Assembly: GCF_027587195.1 (NCBI RefSeq)
Contig: NZ_JAPDDP010000044.1
Location: 1-64,000 of the forward strand
Length of the DNA: 64,000 nucleotides
Source: Solirubrobacter phytolaccae
GTDB lineage: Bacteria; Actinomycetota; Thermoleophilia; Solirubrobacterales; Solirubrobacteraceae
Reading direction: 5' to 3'
The notes under the pieces are model-generated. The model was given only the letters and a program-made list of their open reading frames with translations. It was not told the origin of the DNA and made no database searches. Of this stretch, positions 34,494 through 41,938 are shown one piece after another. The position numbers were made by a program, and so were the translations under genes. How positions within the stretch are numbered: position 1 is the stretch's first letter; every line of letters begins with the position of its first letter.

Positions 34494-34594
34494 TCTCCGA
34501 CTCGGTCCGCGGCATCGCGCTGTGGTGCATCGTCGCCGCGGCGCTGGCCTACGGCGTCTTCAACACGCTCACCAAGGTCGTCGAGTTGTTCTAG
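34490..34594 (+). CDS. 34-residue MFS small-subunit-like membrane protein
   Basis: ATG 34490 overlaps the transporter stop (ATGA) and the AAGGAAGGAG just upstream is a strong ribosome site. The product is MISDSVRG followed by the helix IALWCIVAAALAYGVFNTLTKVVELF. It resembles the very short MFS small subunits found behind OFA transporters in other bacteria, as far as I recall that family. Its stop shares CTAG with the stop of the convergent gene. Confidence 0.75.
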   Translation: MISDSVRGIALWCIVAAALAYGVFNTLTKVVELF

Positions 34595-35568
34595 GGGTAC
34601 AGCCGCTGGTAGGTCGCCCAGACGTTCCCGCCGTACCCCGTCTCGTTCGGGTTGTTCTGCTGGGCGACCGCCTCGACCAGCGCCTGCTCGGTCGGCTGCG
34701 GGGTCTTGGCGAGCTGCGCGTCCACCCGGGCGCGCACGACCGGCCCGGCGAGCGCGGTCCCGCCCGAGGAAGTGGCGACCGTGTTCACGCGCGCACCCAC
34801 GTTCCCGGGCATCAGGTCGACCGCGAGCCGCTGCCACGCCGCGCGGTTCTCGCCCCAGTTCTTCGGCGTGCGGATGTAGGACGTCAGCGAGCCGACGCCG
34901 AGCCCCAGCCGGTCGCCCTCGGGGATCTCCTCCGCGGCCTGCTTGGGCGTCTTGGTCTTGCCGAGCTCGCCGTGCTTGGTGTCGATCGTGCCCTTCAGCG
35001 TCACGGCGCTGAACATCGTCCGCACGTGCTCGTCACCGAGGCCGGTCGGCGTGATCACGGCCTGCTGGTCGCGGATGAAGTCGTCCGCGGTCGTGCCCGC
35101 GGCGGACGCGGCGTTGATCGCGCTCAGCAGCGGCGGGACGCCCTGCACGCGCAGGAGTGCGGCGTCGATCTCCTCGCGCGTGAGCGGCGGCTCGGCCAGC
35201 GCGCGCAGCGAGGTGTGGCGGCGCAGCGCGTCGAGCGCGTAGGGCATCGTCGCCTGCTCGATCGACGCCATCGACGCCTTCACGCCCGCGACCGTGTCCA
35301 GCGAGGACTCGCGCGGCGAGGGCGCGTCACCGCCGCGGTTGGTCTCCCACACGCCGATGCAGTTGGAGATGCGCGTCGTGAGCTCCTCCGCGGTCGGCAG
35401 GGCGACGGCTTCCGCCGGGGCCGCCTGGCGGGAGAGCATGGCCGTGACGCTCGCGTTGCCGGCCGACTGCTGCAGCGCCAGCACGCGCTCGAACGGGGAG
35501 ACCGGGGCGCGCATCGCCACGGCCGACTCAGAGCGCTCGCCAGGCCGCTCCCGCACGGTTCGCCTCAT
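34591..35568 (-). CDS. Hypothetical protein with eCIS-type LQxSAGN motif
   Basis: A 325-residue protein without signal peptide. Near the N-terminus it has VLALQQSAGNASVTAMLSRQ, matching the LQxSAGNxAVxxMLxRQ segment seen before many proteins linked to extracellular contractile injection systems and DUF4157 proteins. The rest is mostly helical and shows no catalytic motif I recognise. The C-terminus is Asn/Tyr-rich (NPNETGYGGNVWATYQRLYP). It may be a cargo or surface-delivered protein, but no injection-system genes lie in the window. The convergent gene ends inside its stop codon. Confidence 0.55.
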   Translation of the reverse strand: MRRTVRERPGERSESAVAMRAPVSPFERVLALQQSAGNASVTAMLSRQAAPAEAVALPTAEELTTRISNCIGVWETNRGGDAPSPRESSLDTVAGVKASMASIEQATMPYALDALRRHTSLRALAEPPLTREEIDAALLRVQGVPPLLSAINAASAAGTTADDFIRDQQAVITPTGLGDEHVRTMFSAVTLKGTIDTKHGELGKTKTPKQAAEEIPEGDRLGLGVGSLTSYIRTPKNWGENRAAWQRLAVDLMPGNVGARVNTVATSSGGTALAGPVVRARVDAQLAKTPQPTEQALVEAVAQQNNPNETGYGGNVWATYQRLYP

Positions 35569-35650
35569 TGCGCGGAGTCTGCCGATCCGGTCGGCGGGAT
35601 GCGACGCTTAAACGACCTGGTAGCGCGATGTGTCCGTACCCGGACCCCGG

Positions 35651-36382
35651 CTACGGCCCGAGGTCGATCGCGCGCTCGACGTCGGCGAGCTTCGGGTCCG
35701 GCCCGAACCCGGTCACGACCCAGGTCGCGCCCGCCGCGAACCACGGCGCCGGGTCGACCTCCGGCGTGTTCACGATGATCACCGGGAAGTCCTCGCCGAG
35801 CGCCTCCCGCATCGCGTGCACGTCCTCCGGCGACTCGGTCTCGACCGGGAAGAAGCCCTGCCAGCGCTTGGCGCGCTCGAGCGGCTTCTTGCGCGGCCAG
35901 CGCCCGCCGACCCAGACGGGGATCGTCCCGTTGACCGGCCGCGGCTCGAACTCGCCCTCCCAGTAGCGCACGAGCTGCTCGAGGCCCTCGTCGAGCAGCC
36001 GGGCACGCTCGCGCATGTCGCCCTCCTCGCCGAAGCGCTCCGGATCGAACTCGCCCGTGGTCTCGGAGCCGATGCCGACGCCGAGGATGAGCCGGCCGCC
36101 GCTGAGGCGGTCCACGGACACCGTTTCGCGCGCGAGCTGATGCGTCCGCCGGCGCGGGAGCGGCGTGATCAACGGCCCGATCTTCACCCGCTCGGTGACC
36201 ATCGCGACGGCCGCGAGCGTCACCCACGGGTCGGCGAGCTTCTCCACGGGCGGCTTGTACGCCACGTGGTCCCAGACGAAGAACCCGTCCCACCCCTTGG
36301 CCTCGGTCCGTTGTGCCAGCTCGGCGACCACACGGGGCTCGGACAGCTCCCCGAACGGCGCGACGAAGATCGCGCGCTTCAA
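35651..36382 (-). CDS. LLM-class (F420-type) flavin-dependent oxidoreductase
   Basis: A 243-residue protein of the luciferase-like monooxygenase fold. It has the N-terminal FVAPFGELSEPRVVAELAQR, GFFVWDHVAYKPP, then SVDRLSGGRLILGVGIGS, the signature strand-loop of F420-dependent family members, and IPVWVGGRWPRKKPLERA. Actinobacterial members use F420H2 or FMNH2 to reduce or oxygenate varied organic compounds. It is slightly short but complete. It overlaps the upstream membrane protein gene by 4 bp, so the two form an operon. The substrate is unknown. Confidence 0.85.
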   Translation of the reverse strand: MKRAIFVAPFGELSEPRVVAELAQRTEAKGWDGFFVWDHVAYKPPVEKLADPWVTLAAVAMVTERVKIGPLITPLPRRRTHQLARETVSVDRLSGGRLILGVGIGSETTGEFDPERFGEEGDMRERARLLDEGLEQLVRYWEGEFEPRPVNGTIPVWVGGRWPRKKPLERAKRWQGFFPVETESPEDVHAMREALGEDFPVIIVNTPEVDPAPWFAAGATWVVTGFGPDPKLADVERAIDLGP

Positions 36383-36768
36383 GACGTACCTCCCAGTCGT
36401 TCGACATCACGGCGCCACAACTCCCGCTGCACCTTCCAGCGCATCCACCCGATCATGGACCGGGCGAGGAGGAAGACCAGCGTCGGCAGCAGGATCGCCA
36501 GCACGAAGACGTGCTCGATCGGCTTGCCCGAGTTCAGCGCATCTTGCACGGCCGGTCGGATGTCGACGCCGATGACGAGCGCCGCGATCACGCAGCAGTA
36601 CAGCGATGTCGCAAGCTTCCCGAGCGCGGACAGCCAGCGGTTCAGCCGCACCAGCGTGTCCCACGCGACACGCCGGACGGTCAGCTGCTCGAACAGCGTC
36701 GCCCGGCGCGTGCCCTCGGGCGAGAGCTTGGCCTCGATGACCGTCTTGGCGCGCGAGGCGAGGGGCAC
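36379..36768 (-). CDS. Small membrane protein with two TM segments
   Basis: 129 residues from GTG 36768, selected because GATAAT lies 7 bases before it and no upstream coding is likely. Two hydrophobic segments, LATSLYCCVIAALVIGV and VFVLAILLPTLVFLLARSMIG, are flanked by basic residues. An upstream ATG at 36807 is possible but would run into the divergent promoter. No family is recognised. Its stop overlaps the LLM oxidoreductase start by 4 bp, which suggests a joint function. Confidence 0.6.
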   Translation of the reverse strand: MPLASRAKTVIEAKLSPEGTRRATLFEQLTVRRVAWDTLVRLNRWLSALGKLATSLYCCVIAALVIGVDIRPAVQDALNSGKPIEHVFVLAILLPTLVFLLARSMIGWMRWKVQRELWRRDVERLGGTS

Positions 36769-36775
36769 GCGCCCG

Positions 36776-36781
36776 ATTATC
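36776..36781 (-). promoter_or_regulatory. -10 element, leaderless minus-strand operon
   Basis: GATAAT on the minus strand ends 7 bases before the GTG at 36768. It is divergent from the TAGCAT element at 36802. Confidence 0.45.
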
Positions 36782-36801
36782 CCGGCGTGACAACCCGCAA
36801 G

Positions 36802-36807
36802 TAGCAT
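36802..36807 (+). promoter_or_regulatory. -10 element, leaderless PASTA lipoprotein
   Basis: TAGCAT ends 7 bases before the GTG at 36815; no Shine-Dalgarno is present. The same hexamer serves thrS at 48604. Confidence 0.5.
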
Positions 36808-36814
36808 CGATCGG

Positions 36815-37366
36815 GTGCGTTCACTCGCTCTGATCTTGACCGCGGGGCTGCTCGTGTCCGCCTGTGGCGAGGCGCCGAAGCCCGCTGCCAACGCGCGCGT
36901 GACGCTCAAACTCAGCCTGCCGGACGACGGCGGGATGGTCCGTGACGAGCGCGTGGTCGTGCGCGGGACGGTCAGCCCGGCGGACGCGTCCGTGCGCGTC
37001 GGGGGCGAGGACGCCGAGGTCGACGGGGGCGAGTTCAGCAAGGAGGTCGCGCTCGCGCCGGGCGGGAACGTGATCGACATCAGCGCCTCCTCACCGGGCC
37101 GTCGGCCGGCCACGGACGCCGTGCGCGTCACGCGCGACATGCGCGTGGACGTGCCGAACGTCGTCGGGCAGGAGGTCGATCCCGCCAAGACGGCGGTCGG
37201 CAACGTCGGCCTGAAGGTCGAGGAGGAGCAGCGCGGCGGCTGGCTGGACCGCGTCATCCCCGGCACCGACCACGTCTGCGCGACGCGCCCGGCGGCAGGC
37301 ACGCCCGTGGACAAGGGCACGACGGTCACGCTGGTCACCCAGCGCGAGTGCCCGACCGGCCCGTAG
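36815..37366 (+). CDS. Lipoprotein with a single PASTA domain
   Basis: A 183-residue lipoprotein. The signal peptide ends in the lipobox LVSAC at about 13-17, so Cys17 is lipidated. An Ig-like part of about 85 residues follows (VVVRGTVSPADASVRVGG). Residues about 110-180 are a PASTA domain: VPNVVGQEVDPAKTAVGNVG, then PAAGTPVDKGTTVTLVT. PASTA domains bind peptidoglycan fragments. The gene is convergent with a Ser/Thr kinase whose own outside part lacks PASTA, so it may be a separate sensor for that kinase, but this is inferred from position. Confidence 0.85.
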   Translation: MRSLALILTAGLLVSACGEAPKPAANARVTLKLSLPDDGGMVRDERVVVRGTVSPADASVRVGGEDAEVDGGEFSKEVALAPGGNVIDISASSPGRRPATDAVRVTRDMRVDVPNVVGQEVDPAKTAVGNVGLKVEEEQRGGWLDRVIPGTDHVCATRPAAGTPVDKGTTVTLVTQRECPTGP

Positions 37367-37372
37367 AGACCT

Positions 37373-38788
37373 CTAGACGTCGGGAACGGCCAGGATCATC
37401 GTGATCCGCGGCTTGCCGCGCTCGATGATCACGTCCCACGTCATCGTCCCGGTCGTGGCGCCCGTGCGGTACCGGGCGCTGGCGCGGCCGACCGCGCCGC
37501 CTTCCGCCTCGAGCCCTTCCAGCACGAACTCCGACTGCGGGCTCTCCGCGAACTGCTCACGGTAGACGTCGACGACCTCGGCGCGGCCGCGCTGGCGGTC
37601 GGTCGGGAACACGCGCTGCGCGTCCGACGTCAGCAGGCGCGAGATCTTCGCCGCGTCCTCGTTCGAGTAGGCGGACGCGAACTGGCGCGCGAGCCGCTCG
37701 GCCTGCGCGTCGCTGACGGGGGAGCCCGGGGGCGGGATCTCGTCCCCGCCGCCGGGGATCGCGGCGACGGCGATCGCGCCGGTCGCCAGGACGGTCGCCG
37801 CGCCCAGCAGCAGTAGTCGCGGCCGCTTGCGCGCGCGGTAGGTGCGCAGCGGCGACGTGTCGTGGGCGGAGTCCGGAACGTCGGGGTCCGGGGCGGCCCA
37901 CACGCCGGGGTCCCGCCGGATCGTCGGCGCCGCGGCGCCCCGCGCGACCGAGCGCTCCTCCTCGGTGACGGACTGCCCCTGCGCGGCGGCGAGCGTCGCA
38001 CGGCCGAAGTCACCCGCCGACGGGAAGCGGTCGGCGGGGTTCTTGGCGAGCGCGCGGGCGAGCACCCGGTTGAACTCGGGGCCGGCGCCGATCGCGACCG
38101 GCGGCGGCTCGTGCAGGTGCGCGAGCATCGTCTGCGGGACGGTCTCGCGGATAAACGGCGGGCGGCCGGTGAGCGCGGCGTAGAGCACGCAGCCGAGCGC
38201 GTAGACGTCCGCGCGGGCGTCGCTCGGACCGGGCTTGAACTGCTCGGGCGCCATGTAGTCGACGGTGCCGAGGAAGTGCCCGCCGGTCGTGACGTTGGTC
38301 TCCGCGCTCGCGAGCCGCGTGAGCCCGAAGTCGGCCAGGTAGGCGTGATCGCCGCTGAGCAGCACGTTGGCGGGCTTGACGTCCCGGTGCACGAGGCCGG
38401 CGGTGTGCGCGGCGTCCAGCGCGCCCGCGACCTGGTTGATGATGGCCGCCGCCCGCTCGTGCTCGACTCGCCCGTGCGCGCGCAGCTCCTTGTGCAGGTC
38501 GGTGCCCTCCACCCAGCGCATCACGATGTACAGCCGCCCGTCCTCCTCACCGGCCTCGTACACGGGGATGACGTTCGGGTGATCGATCGCCGCCGCCATC
38601 CGCGACTCGCGCTGGAAGCGCTCCCGGAAGTCGCTGTCGGCGGCGTGCTCGGGCGCGATCAGCTTCAGCGCGACCGGCCGACCGAGCGAGAGCTGCGTCG
38701 CCCGATAGACGATGCCCATCCCGCCACGACCGGCGACCGACTCGATGCGGCACCCGGCAATATGAGCGCCCTCGAGCACATCGGTCAC
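37373..38788 (-). CDS. Transmembrane Ser/Thr protein kinase
   Basis: A 471-residue PknB-type kinase starting at GTG. The ATP loop is GRGGMG (20-25), catalytic Lys42 lies in VALK, the catalytic loop HRDVKPAN has Asp136, and DFG is at 153-155; all key residues are present. A linker leads to one TM helix at about 324-344. The outside 125 residues look like a SnoaL/NTF2 fold (RLARQFASAYSNEDAAKISRLL), not the PASTA repeats of PknB. It should phosphorylate cytoplasmic proteins in response to an outside ligand. It is convergent with the PASTA lipoprotein, 6 bases apart. Confidence 0.9.
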   Translation of the reverse strand: MTDVLEGAHIAGCRIESVAGRGGMGIVYRATQLSLGRPVALKLIAPEHAADSDFRERFQRESRMAAAIDHPNVIPVYEAGEEDGRLYIVMRWVEGTDLHKELRAHGRVEHERAAAIINQVAGALDAAHTAGLVHRDVKPANVLLSGDHAYLADFGLTRLASAETNVTTGGHFLGTVDYMAPEQFKPGPSDARADVYALGCVLYAALTGRPPFIRETVPQTMLAHLHEPPPVAIGAGPEFNRVLARALAKNPADRFPSAGDFGRATLAAAQGQSVTEEERSVARGAAAPTIRRDPGVWAAPDPDVPDSAHDTSPLRTYRARKRPRLLLLGAATVLATGAIAVAAIPGGGDEIPPPGSPVSDAQAERLARQFASAYSNEDAAKISRLLTSDAQRVFPTDRQRGRAEVVDVYREQFAESPQSEFVLEGLEAEGGAVGRASARYRTGATTGTMTWDVIIERGKPRITMILAVPDV

Positions 38789-38928
38789 GCATTCAAGTGT
38801 GACGAACGCGCGACCCGTTCCCGTGCACTGTGAGCCAGTCGGCCAGTGCCTCGGCCAAATCGGCGCGTTTGCGCGCGTGGCCGACGTGGAGCTCGGCCCC
38901 GATCACGGTCTCGGCCGGCATCGGCATC

Positions 38929-38934
38929 TAAGGT
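38929..38934 (+). promoter_or_regulatory. -10 element, leaderless M20 peptidase
   Basis: TAAGGT ends 7 bases before the ATG at 38942, with no ribosome-binding site. The rest of the 153-base gap between the divergent kinase and peptidase genes shows nothing notable. Confidence 0.45.
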
Positions 38935-38941
38935 GCCCGCG

Positions 38942-40237
38942 ATGGACCCGATTGATGCCGAGCGCCTGCGCGAAGACCTCGAGCGGCTCGTCCGCATCCC
39001 GTCGATCGCGTTCGACGGGCATCCGCGGGCGCCGCTGGACGAGGCCGCGGCGCTGGTGAAGGAGCTGCTGCCGGGCTCGCGGTACGTCGACGTCCCCGGC
39101 GAGGCGCCGAGCGTCTACGCCGAGTACGGCGAGCCGGGCACCGGGCCGACCGTGCTCCTGTACGCGCACTACGACGTCCAGCCCGCGCCGACCGAGGGCT
39201 GGGAGAGCGACCCGTTCGAGCCGACGCTGCGCGGCAACCGCCTGTATGGGCGCGGCGCCGCCGACGACAAGTCCGGCGTCGTCGGCCACCTCGCCGCGCT
39301 GCGCGCGTACGACTTCAAGCCGCCCGTGCACACGAAGGTCCTGATCGAGGGCTCGGAGGAGAACGGGCGCCAGCGCATCCTCGAGGTCGTCGACGCGCAG
39401 CCCGACCTGATGCGCGCCGACCTGCTCGTGATCGCCGACGGCGGCAACTGGAAGCTGGGGGAGCCGACGCTGTGCACGACGCTGCGCGGCCACGGCAAGC
39501 TCACGGTCACGCTCCGCACGCTCGAGAACGCGCTGCACTCGGGCATGTTCGGCGGGGCCGCGCCGGACGCGCTGCTGGCGCTGGTCCGGCTGCTCGCGAC
39601 GCTGCACGACGACGACGGCAACGTGGCGGTCAAGGGCCTGAGCGACTCGACCTGGGCCGGCGCCGACCTCCCCGAGCCGGACTTCCGCCGCCAGGCGGGC
39701 GTGCTGGACGGGGTGTCGCTGATCGGCGGCGGGAGCGTCGCCGACCGCCTGTGGGCGAGCCACGCGGTCTCCGTCCTCGGCCTCGACGCGCCCGCCGTCG
39801 AAGGCGCCGGCAACATCGTCATCCCGGTCGCGCGGGCCAAGGTCGCGGTGCGCATCCCGCAGGGCGCCGATCCCGTCGACTCGATGGACGCGGTCGAGCG
39901 GCACCTGCGCGCGCACACGCCGTGGGGCGCCGCGTTGGACATCGAGGTCGAGCCGGCGTCGTCGCCGCTCGCGCTCGAGGCCGACGCCGCCGCGGCCCGC
40001 GCACTCGAAGCGGCGTACGGCAAGCCGGTCGCGGTCATGGGCAGCGGCGGCTCGATCCCGCTCGTCGCCCGCCTCGCGGAGGTCTACCCGGAGGCGAAGA
40101 TCGTGCTCTGGGGCGCGCAGGACTCCGACGCGGCGCAGATCCACGCCGCCAACGAGTCCGTCGACCTGACCGAGCTCGAGGCGATCGCGCGCACCCACGC
40201 GCTGCTGTTGCAGCAGCTCGCGGAGAGCGAGGGCTGA
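38942..40237 (+). CDS. M20-family metallopeptidase (dipeptidase type)
   Basis: A 431-residue zinc peptidase. Metal and catalytic residues are visible: LLYAHYDVQPAP (His ligand and Asp), GRGAADDKSGV (bridging Asp), LIEGSEENGR (general-base Glu and Glu ligand), and IADGGNW. A dimerisation lid domain is inserted from about 190 to 310 (GHGKLTVTLRT, LHSGMFGGAAPD). The C-terminal GSGGSIPLVARL and WGAQDSDAAQIHAANE complete the site. It probably hydrolyses dipeptides or related amides in the cytoplasm. Length is normal. It is transcribed alone from a leaderless promoter. Confidence 0.9.
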   Translation: MDPIDAERLREDLERLVRIPSIAFDGHPRAPLDEAAALVKELLPGSRYVDVPGEAPSVYAEYGEPGTGPTVLLYAHYDVQPAPTEGWESDPFEPTLRGNRLYGRGAADDKSGVVGHLAALRAYDFKPPVHTKVLIEGSEENGRQRILEVVDAQPDLMRADLLVIADGGNWKLGEPTLCTTLRGHGKLTVTLRTLENALHSGMFGGAAPDALLALVRLLATLHDDDGNVAVKGLSDSTWAGADLPEPDFRRQAGVLDGVSLIGGGSVADRLWASHAVSVLGLDAPAVEGAGNIVIPVARAKVAVRIPQGADPVDSMDAVERHLRAHTPWGAALDIEVEPASSPLALEADAAAARALEAAYGKPVAVMGSGGSIPLVARLAEVYPEAKIVLWGAQDSDAAQIHAANESVDLTELEAIARTHALLLQQLAESEG

Positions 40238-40241
40238 TTCC

Positions 40242-40287
40242 CGCCCGCCCCGTCGGGCGGGCGAGAGTCAACCGGCGGCGCCGGTTG
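40242..40287. terminator. Two tandem hairpins between convergent genes
   Basis: CGCCCGCCC/GGGCGGGCG (40242-40250 with 40255-40263, loop CGTC) is followed by CAACCGGC/GCCGGTTG (40269-40276 with 40280-40287). They separate the M20 peptidase gene from the convergent secreted-protein gene that ends at 40361; the remaining bases show nothing. Confidence 0.6.
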
Positions 40288-40360
40288 GAACACGGGCGCT
40301 GGGCTTGTCCTTGCCCACACAACGTCCCTCACGAACCGAACGTCACAAGGTGTTGACGGG

Positions 40361-41938
40361 TCAGGTCCGCGCGCGGACGACGACACGCTCGCAGGTTGCG
40401 GAAACGAGATCGATCGGGTCGACCCGGGCAACGTCGTTCCCAGGGCCGCACACGATCCGGTCGGGCTCGCCGTCGCGGGCGTCGAACCGGTCGTTCCCGC
40501 CGGCGCCGTAGAGCTCGTCGCGTCCCTTGCCGCCGGTGATGGCGTCGTCACCGTAGGAGCCGCGAAGCACGTTCGCGGCGTCCGTGCCGAGCATCGTCCG
40601 CGGCCCGGCGTCGGGGTGGTAGTCGTGGCTCTCGTACGGCGGATCGGTCTCCACGTCCTCCACATCCGCGAGCACGTTGTTGCCTTCCCCGCGCAGGCCG
40701 TCGTCGGCCCGCCCGTCGAAGCTGAGGCTGAGCGGATCGAGCTCGCGCCGGCGCAGGTTCACGGTGTCGATCCCGCCGCCGCCGACGACGGTGGTGCCCG
40801 CGTACGGGTACAGCTGGTCGTCGCCTGGCCCGCCGTCGATCTGACCGCTCGCGAAGCTGCCCAGCTCGTCGTCGCCCGGGCCGCCGGAGAGCGTCGCGGG
40901 GATCCTGCTGGTGATGCGGTCGTCGCCCGGACCGCCGATGACGACTGCGGTGCGGACCCCGGGACACTGGTACTCGCGCTCGGCCACGACGCACCCGTCG
41001 ACCGAGACCGGGACCTGCATCGAGGACGGCGTCACGCTCACCGTGCCGGGCGTTCGGGTGAGATCCACGTGGACCGACGGCCGCAGGTTCCACGGGGTCG
41101 GTGCCGAGCCGAAGGTGTACGTCACCGTGCCGTCGCGGTTGACGAGCGAGTCCGCCGGGGGTGGCAGCGGCCCGGGATCGCCGTCGGGGCGCTCGCACGT
41201 GTCCGAGACCTGGTCGACCGGGTCGGCGAGCACGGTGTCGGTGCCGGGGCCGCAGACGACGCGGTCGGGCTCGCCGTCGCGCGCGTCGACGGTGTCGTTG
41301 CCGTCGCCGCTGCTGAGGACGTCGCTTCCGCGTCCGCCGACGAGCGTGTCGTCGCCACCGCCCGTGGTGAGGTGGTTCGGCCCGTCGCTGCCGGTGAGTG
41401 AGACGGCGCCGCTCGGGGTGGACCGTTGCGCCCCGATCAGGACGTCCTCGACGTCGTCCTCGAGCCGGCCGTCCGCGAAGGTCGGTCCCGCCGCGGGCAG
41501 CCGCGCCACGTCGATCCCCGGGCCGCCGCGGAACCGGGTGCGGTCGGTGCCCACGAGGACGTCGTCGCCCGCGCCGCCGCGAAGCTCGATGTCGCCCGGT
41601 CCGGCAGTCAGCAGGTCGGCCCCGGCGCCGCCCGAGACCACGGCCGGGATGCGAGCGCTCGAGACGACCGGCTCGTCGGCACCGCCGCGCAGGTCCATCA
41701 CGATGCGCTTCACGCGTGTGCACACGACGCCGCCCCGGCGCGCCCTGCAGCCGCGCTCGCGCAGCTTCGGGGCGTTGGTGACGCGCACGGTCGTGCCCGA
41801 CGCGTTGACCCAGGTCTTCTCGGCCTGGGCCGAACCCGTGTAGGTGAGCGTGCCGCCGCGGTTGACGACCTTGGCGGCGTGCGCTGGGGCCGCGAGGACC
41901 AGCAGGGCGGCGCCGACCGCGAAGAGCTTCCGGATCAC
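40361..41938 (-). CDS. Secreted protein with Asp/Gly-rich (RTX-like) repeats
   Basis: 525 residues from a GTG that directly follows the glucosidase stop. A Sec signal peptide ends near APAHA. The body has calcium-binding-type nonapeptide repeats such as GGAGDDVLVG, GGRGSDVLSSGDGNDTVDA and GGPGDDELG. Twice it has a capping motif ARDGEPDRxVCGPGxD...CE that pairs two cysteines. It should fold as parallel beta-rolls outside the cell and bind calcium. It has no protease or lipase domain. It is the last gene of an array containing two paralogues. Confidence 0.8.
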   Translation of the reverse strand: MIRKLFAVGAALLVLAAPAHAAKVVNRGGTLTYTGSAQAEKTWVNASGTTVRVTNAPKLRERGCRARRGGVVCTRVKRIVMDLRGGADEPVVSSARIPAVVSGGAGADLLTAGPGDIELRGGAGDDVLVGTDRTRFRGGPGIDVARLPAAGPTFADGRLEDDVEDVLIGAQRSTPSGAVSLTGSDGPNHLTTGGGDDTLVGGRGSDVLSSGDGNDTVDARDGEPDRVVCGPGTDTVLADPVDQVSDTCERPDGDPGPLPPPADSLVNRDGTVTYTFGSAPTPWNLRPSVHVDLTRTPGTVSVTPSSMQVPVSVDGCVVAEREYQCPGVRTAVVIGGPGDDRITSRIPATLSGGPGDDELGSFASGQIDGGPGDDQLYPYAGTTVVGGGGIDTVNLRRRELDPLSLSFDGRADDGLRGEGNNVLADVEDVETDPPYESHDYHPDAGPRTMLGTDAANVLRGSYGDDAITGGKGRDELYGAGGNDRFDARDGEPDRIVCGPGNDVARVDPIDLVSATCERVVVRART

